This document shows positions 34,922-42,229 of a stretch of 46,361 nt of DNA, piece after piece. The translations under genes and the position numbers were made by a program. The stretch spans positions 1 through 46,361 of the forward strand of contig CALZHC010000006.1 in assembly GCA_945787505.1 (NCBI GenBank), written 5' to 3'. Each line of letters begins with the position of its first letter. The first letter of the stretch is position 1. The DNA is from an uncultured Alistipes sp. (GTDB lineage Bacteria; Bacteroidota; Bacteroidia; Bacteroidales; UBA932). The notes under the pieces were generated by a model. The model did not search any database and was not told where the DNA came from. It saw only the letters and a list, made by a program, of their open reading frames with translations.

Positions 34922-36076
34922 TTATCGTTTCGCTTTTACCTTTTCGCCATTTTCTATCTCCCCCTTCAGAAATGAATAGGGCCCAGTCACAACATATTCA
35001 TTCTCTATATCAACACCATCTCTTATTTCAATGTAGTCGATATCAGACAGACCTGTTTTTACCCTCCTTTCTCTTATCCTTCCCGAGGCAGGATCATATA
35101 TGTATACGAATTGCCCTTCCTGCTCGCCCCTTTTGAATAGTATAGCTCCAATAGGAAGAGCCGGTACAGAATCAGCATATTCTGTGATGATATCGGCATC
35201 AGCCCTCATTCCCGGTCTGAATCTATTTTCATGCGATACTATGGCAATTCTGACCTCGAAATCCTTCTTAGCATTAGAGGCTATAGAGCAGACTATTCCT
35301 TTGAACTTCATCTGACCAAATGCATCTACGCATATATTTGCAGTATCCCCCACGCTGATTCTCAGAATATCGTTCTGGGATACAGAACAGACAAGTTCCA
35401 TTCTCTCCAGATCTGCTATCTCCATCATAATTGTACCTGCCATCTGTGATGTTCCCACGACCCTTTCTCCCTTGCTGATACAGAGTGATGTAACAGTCCC
35501 ATCCATAGGGGAGCGTACATCTGTTCTGGCAAGGTTCTCCTTTGCTTCACTAAGTGAAGCCTTGGCACTCTCGATATTGAACATTGCATTCTCTATCTCT
35601 TTTTCCATGATGAGGTACTCCATCTGGCTCTCGTAGAACTCTTCATTTGAAATTATTTTTTTCTCAAATAGCCGGCTGTCTCTCTGGTAATTGGCCTTGG
35701 CTTTTTCAAATCTTAGTCCGACCTGAGCAAGGGAACTTTCGGCACCGCGCAGGATAGCCTCTGTTCTCTCCACTGCAGAGCGATAGGCATCTTGTTTGAT
35801 TCTTAAGAGCAAATCCCCTTTTTTGACATAATCACCCTCTTTAACATATAGCTCGACGACTTCACCTGAAACATCGGGAGAGATATTCACGCGCAGTGTA
35901 GGGGAGAGTCGCCCGGATGCAGGAACGCAAGAGGTAATATTGCGCAGTTGGGCCTTTGCCACACTAACCTGATTCCCCTCTTCACTGAGAACATTTATAA
36001 GGATAATAATGATAGCAATCAGAATCACTCCTGCTATCCACCATCTTTTCCCGGTCTTTCCCATCTTAGTTGTCAT
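34922..36076 (-). CDS. HlyD-family periplasmic adaptor of the peptide export operon
   Basis: A 384-residue membrane fusion protein. One N-terminal inner-membrane helix (about 13-31) is followed by a lipoyl half (PDVSGEVVELYVKEGDYVKKGD), a helical hairpin of about 95-175, the second lipoyl half (DVRSPMDGTVTSLCISKGERV) and beta-barrel domains with RPGMRADADI. Such proteins join an inner-membrane exporter to a TolC channel. It is the last gene of the minus-strand run that also encodes the C39 ABC transporter, two GG peptides and a TolC protein, 14 bases after the TolC gene. Outside this context it could pass for a macrolide-type or RND adaptor, but no MacB or RND pump is nearby. Confidence 0.9.
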   Translation of the reverse strand: MTTKMGKTGKRWWIAGVILIAIIIILINVLSEEGNQVSVAKAQLRNITSCVPASGRLSPTLRVNISPDVSGEVVELYVKEGDYVKKGDLLLRIKQDAYRSAVERTEAILRGAESSLAQVGLRFEKAKANYQRDSRLFEKKIISNEEFYESQMEYLIMEKEIENAMFNIESAKASLSEAKENLARTDVRSPMDGTVTSLCISKGERVVGTSQMAGTIMMEIADLERMELVCSVSQNDILRISVGDTANICVDAFGQMKFKGIVCSIASNAKKDFEVRIAIVSHENRFRPGMRADADIITEYADSVPALPIGAILFKRGEQEGQFVYIYDPASGRIRERRVKTGLSDIDYIEIRDGVDIENEYVVTGPYSFLKGEIENGEKVKAKR

Positions 36077-36090
36077 AACTATATAAAACT

Positions 36091-37299
36091 TCAGTATATA
36101 CTCTTATCCCTGTAGTAATCAAGTACTTTCTTTCTGAAGAGCATGATATATCTTGCTCTTGTCATATTGGATTTGGCCTCTGTAAGCCTGTTCATCTCAA
36201 TGGAGTATTCCCGAGTGGAGATGAGCCCTTCTCTAAACCTCTCCGTCGCTATTCTCCCATTCTCTACAGCAGCCTCATATTCGCTTGTGGCTGCAAGATA
36301 TTCTTGACGGGAGTCGAATAGTTCTGCCATTTTGAAAATTATCTCGCTCTTGATCCCTTCCTCCTGTGATTTGAATTCAAGCTCAGCTCTCTGCTTTCCC
36401 AGACGGGCCTTGTTTATGCTTTTGATGCATCTGCCCGAATCCAGAATAGGAAGAGTTAGTGAAAGGTTGAAATATCTGTTATGAGGTGAAGTAGGATACC
36501 AAACAAAACCAATTCCCACTCTTGGAAGGGATGAAAGAAAACTTAATTTGTATGTCAGATCGCTCTGTTTAAGCTCAAGAGTGGGAATCTTCATATTTTC
36601 AACGTAATATATAAAGGATGTAGGGTCTGAGTAATCTTGAGAAACCATCTCTTCCGAAGAGAACTCCTCTCCGCTGATGTCGAACTCGGAACCGGTGTAC
36701 TCACTATAGGGAAGTGAGAGGATAAGTCTTAGCTTCTCTCTCTCTCTTCTGAGGTCGCTTCTGCAGGTGACCAAATTGACCATCTCACCTGTGACCTGAG
36801 ATTCAATCTCTGCCAATGCAGATTCTGCACGTCTTCCTTCTAAGACGAGCGCCTCTACCTCTCTCTTCATGCTCAAAGCAGAGTCGTAGCCGGTCTCCGC
36901 TATTGTTACAAGTTCCTTACATAGCAGGATATTCATATAAGCCTCAAGTACTGACAAGACTATCCTGTCGAGTTCAAGTCCGTGGCGCACCGTTGCTATT
37001 GCTGCATCACTCTTTGCATAGGCTATTCCAAAACCTCCCTCCACCGTCTCGTTCAGGCTATATGTTGCACTTACTGTAGCTGAAAGAGAACCCTCTGTGA
37101 ATCCATATCCGGCACCAAGGGAAAGTGAGGGTGCCAATGACAAATAACTGCTTTCCAGAGAACTGTTAGCCTCTTTTACATTTATATATGATTTCAGAAC
37201 AGAGAAGTTGTTTTCAAGTGCATATTCTATACACTCTTTCAATCCCCATTGGTTGCCAAGGGCAGTTAGAGAACAGATAATCAGAGATAATAATTTCAT
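36091..37299 (-). CDS. TolC-family outer membrane factor
   Basis: A 402-residue outer membrane efflux protein with a short signal sequence (MKLLSLIICSLTALGNQ). The repeat of long helices and strands is typical: LKECIEYALENNFSVLKS at the start, a coiled-coil stretch with MKREVEALVLEGRRAESALAEIESQVTG, and in the second repeat LSLTLPILDSGRCIKSINKAR, the usual GxR-like stretch, followed by a second coiled coil. It should form a trimeric tunnel for the transporter and adaptor encoded beside it. It is slightly shorter than average (often 430-480). A GC-rich hairpin separates it from the peptide genes. Confidence 0.9.
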   Translation of the reverse strand: MKLLSLIICSLTALGNQWGLKECIEYALENNFSVLKSYINVKEANSSLESSYLSLAPSLSLGAGYGFTEGSLSATVSATYSLNETVEGGFGIAYAKSDAAIATVRHGLELDRIVLSVLEAYMNILLCKELVTIAETGYDSALSMKREVEALVLEGRRAESALAEIESQVTGEMVNLVTCRSDLRREREKLRLILSLPYSEYTGSEFDISGEEFSSEEMVSQDYSDPTSFIYYVENMKIPTLELKQSDLTYKLSFLSSLPRVGIGFVWYPTSPHNRYFNLSLTLPILDSGRCIKSINKARLGKQRAELEFKSQEEGIKSEIIFKMAELFDSRQEYLAATSEYEAAVENGRIATERFREGLISTREYSIEMNRLTEAKSNMTRARYIMLFRKKVLDYYRDKSIY

Positions 37300-37309
37300 T
37301 GTCTGAACA

Positions 37310-37331
37310 GGGAGCAGATTGCTCTGCTCCC
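37310..37331. repeat. GC-rich intercistronic hairpin between the GG peptides and the TolC gene
   Basis: GGGAGCAGA and TCTGCTCCC form a perfect 9-bp stem with a 4-base loop (TTGC). On the minus strand (the coding strand of the operon) no U-run follows, so it is not a classical terminator. Its place between the small peptide genes and the transport genes suits mRNA 3' stabilisation or partial attenuation, giving more peptide than channel. Confidence 0.75.
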
Positions 37332-37341
37332 GGAATAATCG

Positions 37342-37533
37342 TTAAGACTGTGGTTCTGGCTCCGGTTCAGTACGGGGTGTCGAACCATCCTTCAATTTAT
37401 CAAACAGACGTTTAAGTCCGGATCCGAGTAATTCGCCAAGGATTCTGACAAGTTCCTTGATGAATGTGTCATCAGAATCTCCTCCTCTGATACATATCGC
37501 TTCGTTGCGATCGAGAATAACAAATTTTTCCAT
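37342..37533 (-). CDS. Double-glycine leader peptide B (candidate secreted microcin/bacteriocin or signal)
   Basis: A 63-residue peptide. The leader MEKFVILDRNEAICIRGG ends in GG and fits the C39-peptidase leader rule, with L at -12, E at -8, A at -7 and I at -4. The predicted mature 45-residue peptide has a short acidic start (DSDD), an amphipathic helix containing FIKELVRILGELL and LKRLFDKLKDG, and a Pro/Glu tail TPRTEPEPEPQS. It has no cysteine after the GG and there is no modifying enzyme nearby, so it would be an unmodified class II type peptide. It starts six bases after the stop of peptide A, and the transporter gene lies directly upstream. The gene is convincing; the activity is unproven. 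Confidence 0.82.
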   Translation of the reverse strand: MEKFVILDRNEAICIRGGDSDDTFIKELVRILGELLGSGLKRLFDKLKDGSTPRTEPEPEPQS

Positions 37534-37539
37534 AGCGCA

Positions 37540-37671
37540 CTAACTGTTCCATCCGTCCATAAATCCTTCAATAAGTGCATCTCTGAATTTGATCAACAAA
37601 GCCAGAAGTTCCTTTAACCACGATGCTCCGCCCACAATCATAACAGCGGTCTTTGTGTCAATTGTTCTCAT
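37540..37671 (-). CDS. Double-glycine leader peptide A (candidate secreted microcin/bacteriocin or signal)
   Basis: A 43-residue peptide gene too short for ordinary gene callers. The leader MRTIDTKTAVMIVGG ends in GG with I at -12, A at -7 and I at -4. The predicted mature peptide is 28 residues, starting ASWLKELLALL and ending GWNS, with no cysteine. It can form a single amphipathic helix. Its WLKELLALL lines up with FIKELVRIL of peptide B directly after the cleavage site, so the two look like diverged copies. It lies 27 bases after the C39 ABC transporter gene and six bases before peptide B. No promoter box is seen in the gap, so it is probably co-transcribed. Confidence 0.82.
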   Translation of the reverse strand: MRTIDTKTAVMIVGGASWLKELLALLIKFRDALIEGFMDGWNS

Positions 37672-37698
37672 ATTTTATAGTATTAATCAGACTGTATT

Positions 37699-39819
37699 TC
37701 AATCAGGCATACAGTCTTGGCCTGCGATTGCGCAATCGTTTTCATCTAAGTCTACAATATGGTCGGCCAAAGTGTTGAAATCGTTGTCATGTGATATGAC
37801 AATGACTGTAACACCATTTCCCGACAGGTCTGCCAGCCTTCTTCCGATATCTTTTCTGGAGGCAGCATCCATCTGTGAAGTTGCTTCGTCAAGGATTAGT
37901 ATTGAAGGCCTTCTGTAAAAAGCCCTCGCCAGTGCGATCTTTTGGATCTCTCCCCCTGAAAGAAGTTTCCCGTTCTCTCCAACCTTGGTGAAGACCCCTT
38001 GTGGAGATTCCTCAAGATACTTTCCCAGTCCTGCAGACACGCAGCATGAGAGCAGCCAGTTGAAATCCGGACAGTTCTCACCTAAGGTAATGTTTTCCAT
38101 AATGGTGCCGTTTATTATGGCTGTCCTCTGTGGAACCAGTGAGACACTTTTTCTGAAATCCCTCAGCGCAAAACGGCCTATTGCCTCACCGTTGACAGAA
38201 ATAGTTCCGGCAGTTGGGGTCAAATCCCGGGTAATAAGCCTTGCAAGAGTGCTTTTTCCTGAGCCGTTGCCACCTTTGATGAGAGTTATCTTTCCGTACG
38301 GTATTCGGTCCCATATTCCTTTGAATACCTCCTTTCCACCCTTAAATGTGAAAGAGAGGCCGCTGATAACTATATCACCACCCTTCATAAGTGTCACAGG
38401 ATACTTTATATCTTCCTCTTCGTCTGCCTCTGTGCTCTCTATTATCTCAAATAGTCTTTGGGCTGCGCACTTGGCTTCGCTTATCTCTTTATTACTCTCT
38501 ATAAGTGTGCATACCGGAGCAGTAAAGATTCCTATGAGGGAGATGAAAGTAATCAATTCCCCTACTGTAATCTCGCCTTTTGACGTGAGGAATGAACCGT
38601 AGACGAGCGTGGTGATAACTATTGTCTTTGAAAGGAGTTCACTTACGGAGTTGATTTTAGCAATGAATCTGCCGCACTCGAACAGGGATAGGGAACGTGA
38701 GGCGTATGCCTTCTTCAACTTACGCATTGTATGTCTGAATGAATCAAATCCCACCAGATGTGGAATTAATGAAATACTCTCTATGGAAAGTGCTTCGAAT
38801 GCACTGTTCTCTTTGAGAATCTGCCTGCTGAAACGTTCTGTATTCTTTCCTGAGTAGAGGTGAATTATCAGATACAATGGGGTGAAACTAATTGCTACTA
38901 TTGCAAGTTTATCATTGTAAGAGAAGAGAATCACCGTGGAGATTATTAATGTTGCCACCGATACCACTATCAGCAGCACCCTGGATGTAATGAAGTTTCT
39001 AATACGGTAAACATCACCGATACGGGAATTGAGTTCTCCGCTGCTCCTGGTACTGAAAAAAGAAGATGAGTGCCTGGATAGTGCTCCGAAATAATTGACT
39101 ATTAGACTATAGTCCATTTCGACAGAGCATCTGAGCAGGAGTAATGATCGATAATAACTGACAAACGTAGAACAAATGGCAAGAAGCGCCATACAGCAAG
39201 ATATAAGAGTTAGTAGAAAAACATTTTTTTCAGGTATCACCTCATCAATCAGATACTTAAGGAACAGCGAAGTGCTCAATGTCGCAAATATGTAAGCGAT
39301 GGAGCCGGTCAGTGCCGGAACCAATTTTTTTCTGTGTTGCAAAATTACTCTCCTAAATCTCTCATTGAAAGATCCGGTAAAGTCTCCCTTGAGGAATGAT
39401 TCGTCAGGATAGAGGTCGACAAGATAACCGCTCCACTCCCGTAGGAGCTCTTCATTGGATATCTTTGTCAGTCTTCCTGTCTCAGGGTCCATTATCTCTG
39501 ACTTTATATTACCTATCTTATACAGGACAACGAAATGAAGCCATCCGTTCTCCTTCTTCAGATGAAGTATGACAGGGCGTGGTATAGAGCGCAGGTCTTC
39601 CATACTCTTTTCAACAGATTCAAGTCCGGTCGCACACATTCCGATTTCATGGGCACCGTCGATGATTCCCTGAAGAGATGTACCCTCTTGTGTAGTCCCG
39701 CATGCCTGACGTATTTTGAAAAGAGGAAGTTTCAGTCCGTAGTAAGCACTCAACGATGCCAGAGAAGCTGCACCGCAATCTTGCCTGTCGTGTTGTTTGA
39801 TTTCAATCTCGCGCCTCAT
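37699..39819 (-). CDS. Peptidase-containing ABC transporter (C39, double-glycine exporter)
   Basis: A 706-residue PCAT that cleaves GG leaders and exports the mature peptide. The N-terminal C39 domain has an intact triad: Q9 (oxyanion) and C15 in QHDRQDCGAAS, H95 in GWLHFVV, and D111 in IMDPETG. A six-helix ABC membrane domain spans about 165-440. The nucleotide-binding domain has Walker A GGNGSGKST (K522), signature LSGGEIQKIALARA and Walker B ILILDEATS (D644, E645), so ATPase function looks intact. Its gene order (small membrane peptide, transporter, two GG peptides, TolC, HlyD) makes a complete type I-like export machine. There is no radical-SAM or lanthipeptide enzyme nearby. Confidence 0.95.
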   Translation of the reverse strand: MRREIEIKQHDRQDCGAASLASLSAYYGLKLPLFKIRQACGTTQEGTSLQGIIDGAHEIGMCATGLESVEKSMEDLRSIPRPVILHLKKENGWLHFVVLYKIGNIKSEIMDPETGRLTKISNEELLREWSGYLVDLYPDESFLKGDFTGSFNERFRRVILQHRKKLVPALTGSIAYIFATLSTSLFLKYLIDEVIPEKNVFLLTLISCCMALLAICSTFVSYYRSLLLLRCSVEMDYSLIVNYFGALSRHSSSFFSTRSSGELNSRIGDVYRIRNFITSRVLLIVVSVATLIISTVILFSYNDKLAIVAISFTPLYLIIHLYSGKNTERFSRQILKENSAFEALSIESISLIPHLVGFDSFRHTMRKLKKAYASRSLSLFECGRFIAKINSVSELLSKTIVITTLVYGSFLTSKGEITVGELITFISLIGIFTAPVCTLIESNKEISEAKCAAQRLFEIIESTEADEEEDIKYPVTLMKGGDIVISGLSFTFKGGKEVFKGIWDRIPYGKITLIKGGNGSGKSTLARLITRDLTPTAGTISVNGEAIGRFALRDFRKSVSLVPQRTAIINGTIMENITLGENCPDFNWLLSCCVSAGLGKYLEESPQGVFTKVGENGKLLSGGEIQKIALARAFYRRPSILILDEATSQMDAASRKDIGRRLADLSGNGVTVIVISHDNDFNTLADHIVDLDENDCAIAGQDCMPD

Positions 39820-39834
39820 ACCCTGATAATCTAT

Positions 39835-39990
39835 TTAAAGGATTACTGAAATGAGAGATATGACAAGAGAGACAAAGGCTGCAACTGTGTATGTCACTTT
39901 CATTGTAGTTCTCTCACCCGGGAGTATATCGTCCTGAGTGATGTCGAATTTTTCAGCAAATTTCTCTTTTATCATATTCCGGTCCCTCAT
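39835..39990 (-). CDS. Small single-span membrane peptide at the head of the export operon
   Basis: A 51-residue frame starting MRDRNMIKEKFAEKF, with an acidic middle (DITQDDILPGE) and a C-terminal membrane helix (AAFVSLVISLISVIL). It ends 15 bases before the transporter ATG. An inner ATG at codon 6 is an alternative start. Placement and topology suit an immunity peptide or a transporter accessory factor, but no similarity supports this. It has no GG motif. The minus-strand box CACCTTTG a few bases upstream of the ATG resembles a degenerate -7 element. It is a predicted gene only. Confidence 0.62.
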   Translation of the reverse strand: MRDRNMIKEKFAEKFDITQDDILPGERTTMKVTYTVAAFVSLVISLISVIL

Positions 39991-40026
39991 TGTTTGAGTG
40001 CAAAGGTGAGTAGAATAAATAAAAGA

Positions 40027-40058
40027 AAAAACCTCATTTTATCAAAAATGAGGTTTTT
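40027..40058. terminator. Strong bidirectional terminator ending the ileS-lspA operon
   Basis: AAAAACCTCATTTT and AAAATGAGGTTTTT form a perfect 14-bp stem with the 4-base loop ATCA, with T-runs on either strand. It lies 15 bases after the stop of the beta-barrel gene and before the small membrane peptide, so the peptide export operon is a separate transcription unit. Confidence 0.85.
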
Positions 40059-40073
40059 GTCCTATTCTGTAAA

Positions 40074-40700
40074 TTAGTGTGCAAATATGAATCCAAAGTA
40101 GAGTCTGGGACCTGAGGGAAAGTGAAAATCTTTTGAGGAAAATCCCATCAGAAAATCAGTTTTGAGGATTAGCCTGACCGTCTTTGTAAGTGCATATTCG
40201 CATCCCAAAAAAGGAGCCAAGGCAAAAAAGGGCTTTTTGTTGAAGTAGCACACCTTTTTCTCCCAACTGTCTATACTCCCTTCTTCAATAATACAATGGG
40301 TAACAGTCCCTCCGCCAATTGTAACACCTATGAAAGGTCTGAATTCTCCTAATATTAACGACCAATCACCGAGAATACCTGCCCAGAAAGTTTTGGAAAA
40401 ACTACCGTTTTGCCTGTAATTCATGGTGGAGACATATCCTTCACTTCCTATTCTGAAATTATTTCTCAGATGAAGTCTCAAGGCTCCGCCTATTCCGAAG
40501 GTAGCTCCGTTATGGGTGAGTGAAGCAGGCTCCACTTTATTGACAAGGTAGCCTGTGTGCAACATCATACCACCATCAAAACCGAGTATGAACTTCTTAT
40601 TTCCTGTCGAGTCGGGTGTATCTTTCGCATTTATCTGAAAGACTGAAATCAAGAACAATATAATTGTACCTGCTATCAACTTTCTACTTTTTCCTTTCAT
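40074..40700 (-). CDS. Predicted outer membrane beta-barrel protein, unknown function
   Basis: A 208-residue protein with a signal peptide (about residues 1-25, ending INAK). The mature part alternates polar and hydrophobic residues with many Gly/aromatic turns (GFDGGMMLHTGY, FGIGGALRLHLRNNFRIGSEGY, FRPFIGVTIGGG) and ends in an aromatic strand, GPRLYFGFIFAH. This fits a small 8-stranded porin-like barrel. It overlaps the lspA 3' end by 17 bases and closes the ileS operon. No specific function can be assigned. Confidence 0.8.
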   Translation of the reverse strand: MKGKSRKLIAGTIILFLISVFQINAKDTPDSTGNKKFILGFDGGMMLHTGYLVNKVEPASLTHNGATFGIGGALRLHLRNNFRIGSEGYVSTMNYRQNGSFSKTFWAGILGDWSLILGEFRPFIGVTIGGGTVTHCIIEEGSIDSWEKKVCYFNKKPFFALAPFLGCEYALTKTVRLILKTDFLMGFSSKDFHFPSGPRLYFGFIFAH

Positions 40701-41331
40701 TGGCCATCTCTTTTGATATGAATTTCCAATGGAAGATCAGAAGATATACTGCTCCGACAGAAATACATGAATCTGCGATATTGAATATGGGTCTGAAAAA
40801 GATGAACCTTTCACCTGCATTGAAAGGAAACCAGTCCGGCAGAATCACATCTATGATAGGGAAGTAGAGCATATCCACAACGCGTCCGAGCATGAAACTA
40901 CCGTAGCCAGTGCCAAGGGGAACGAATTCTGAAACCTGAGTGGCTGTCGACTGGGAGAATATTTCACCGTAGAACATACAGTCGATAATGTTTCCCAATG
41001 CGCCTATCATAATGGCTGTCAGTCCTATCAAAACACCCATAGGTGTCTCCTCCTTCTTGGTAAGTTTCCTTATCCAAAGGAGCATTATGACAAATAGAAC
41101 CAACCGTAACCCCGTGAGGAGATATTTGCCGACATCTCCTCCGAAAGCCATTCCGAAGGCCATTCCCGGATTTTCAACAAAAAGGATTTGAAACCAATCT
41201 CCAAATACACTTATAGATTCTCCTATGGTCATATTGGTCTTGACCCAGATTTTTGAAATCTGATCAGCCAATACTAAAAGAACAGCAAATATGGAGATAA
41301 TTGTAATTCTGGTTTTCTTGGAAAAGGCCAT
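40684..41331 (-). CDS. lspA: Lipoprotein signal peptidase (signal peptidase II)
   Basis: A membrane aspartyl protease that removes signal peptides from prolipoproteins. Four membrane helices are visible. The catalytic aspartates are D153 in GRVVDMLYFP and D187 in FNIADSCI, and VENPGMAFG and GALGNIIDCMFYG are the other conserved stretches. At 215 residues it is longer than the E. coli form because of an insertion around 120-150, which seems usual in Bacteroidota. Its ATG overlaps the dksA-like stop as TAATG. Confidence 0.95.
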   Translation of the reverse strand: MAFSKKTRITIISIFAVLLVLADQISKIWVKTNMTIGESISVFGDWFQILFVENPGMAFGMAFGGDVGKYLLTGLRLVLFVIMLLWIRKLTKKEETPMGVLIGLTAIMIGALGNIIDCMFYGEIFSQSTATQVSEFVPLGTGYGSFMLGRVVDMLYFPIIDVILPDWFPFNAGERFIFFRPIFNIADSCISVGAVYLLIFHWKFISKEMANERKK

Positions 41332-41729
41332 TATTGTTCTAATTTAGCTTCTACGCTCAGAGTTGCATGAGGAACAAGTTTCAGCCTCTCCTTGGGGATA
41401 AGTTTGCCTGTCTTGCGGCAAATACCGTATGTCTTGTTTTCAATTCTTACTAAAGCTGCCTCGAGGTTACGGATGAATTTTTGCTGCCTCTGTGCTAGCT
41501 GACCGATCTCTTCTTTTGAAAGTGATGAGGCACCTTCTTCCATAACCTTGAAAGTGGGAGAGGTGTCTTCGATGTCATTGCTGGAACTATGTGTTATCGA
41601 AGCCATCAACTGCGAATAATCGTCACGGGCTTTATCCAGTTTGGCAAGGATAATCTCCTTGAATTCCTGCAGTTCTTCATCGCTGTAACGTAATTTTTCG
41701 ACTGTGGTGTTCTTTACATCTTCTTCCAT
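41331..41729 (-). CDS. DksA/TraR-family protein with a degenerate zinc finger
   Basis: A 132-residue coiled-coil protein that should enter the RNA polymerase secondary channel, as DksA does with ppGpp. The coiled coil spans about 15-95 and the tip region reads SSNDIEDTSP. The zinc-finger position reads YGICRKTGKLIPKERLKLVPHATLSVEAK, written here as one stretch only up to its key positions: C, then T for the second Cys, and H/S in the second pair. Only one of four canonical cysteines remains, so it should not hold zinc in the usual way. It lies between guanine deaminase and lspA genes, an order common in Bacteroidota. Confidence 0.9.
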   Translation of the reverse strand: MEEDVKNTTVEKLRYSDEELQEFKEIILAKLDKARDDYSQLMASITHSSSNDIEDTSPTFKVMEEGASSLSKEEIGQLAQRQQKFIRNLEAALVRIENKTYGICRKTGKLIPKERLKLVPHATLSVEAKLEQ

Positions 41730-41747
41730 TGTGGTTCAAATTATTGG

Positions 41748-42218
41748 TTAATAGTCTATTTTTTCCATGTTTTCCTGCCACATGATAAAAGGCTTAAGGC
41801 CTTCTGTCTCAGAGATTCTGTTGAATGTGACTCTCCTTTGAGTGATGGGAAGTGATAACTCTTTGTATATGAAGTCATCATCAAATCCGGCTCTGGCAGC
41901 ATCATCTTTATCTGCTGCGTAGAAGACCTTATCGATGTGGGCCCAATAGATAGCCGAGAGACACATCGGGCAGGGTTCACAGCTTGTATAAATGGTGCAT
42001 CCTGAAAGGTTGAAGGTACCGAGTGCCTTACACGCTTTTCTGATGGCATTTACTTCTGCATGTGCTGTAGGGTCATTGTCCACAGTGACACTGTTAGATG
42101 CCTGCGCAACTATTGACCCATCCTTCACGATTACAGCTCCAAAGGGTCCTCCGGTTATAGAACCGGCATTGCGTGATGCCAGATCTATAGCGATTCTCAT
42201 ATAATCTTTGTCACTCAT
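41748..42218 (-). CDS. guaD: Guanine deaminase (CDA-fold nucleoside/base deaminase)
   Basis: A 156-residue zinc deaminase. Zn ligands and catalysis: H53 and E55 in THE stretch PTAHAEVNAIRKACK, C83 and C86 in SCEPCPMC. The wording GGPFGAVIVKDG, AIYWAHIDKVFYAA, GFDDDFIYKE and the C-terminal aromatic end closely match the Bacillus guanine deaminase rather than TadA, so guanine to xanthine is the best guess. A tRNA adenosine deaminase is less likely because the family features at the C-terminus differ. It sits 11 bases after ileS. Confidence 0.88.
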   Translation of the reverse strand: MSDKDYMRIAIDLASRNAGSITGGPFGAVIVKDGSIVAQASNSVTVDNDPTAHAEVNAIRKACKALGTFNLSGCTIYTSCEPCPMCLSAIYWAHIDKVFYAADKDDAARAGFDDDFIYKELSLPITQRRVTFNRISETEGLKPFIMWQENMEKIDY

Positions 42219-42229
42219 CAGATGAAAAA

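Noticed and set aside
34922..37299. HlyD and TolC genes as a multidrug efflux system
   Set aside because: No RND or MacB pump is adjacent, while a C39 transporter and GG peptides lie directly upstream on the same strand with small gaps.
37392..37580. A 62-codon minus-strand frame across the peptide genes
   Set aside because: It overlaps both GG peptides in another frame, starts inside peptide A, has no GG leader, and would exclude two better frames.
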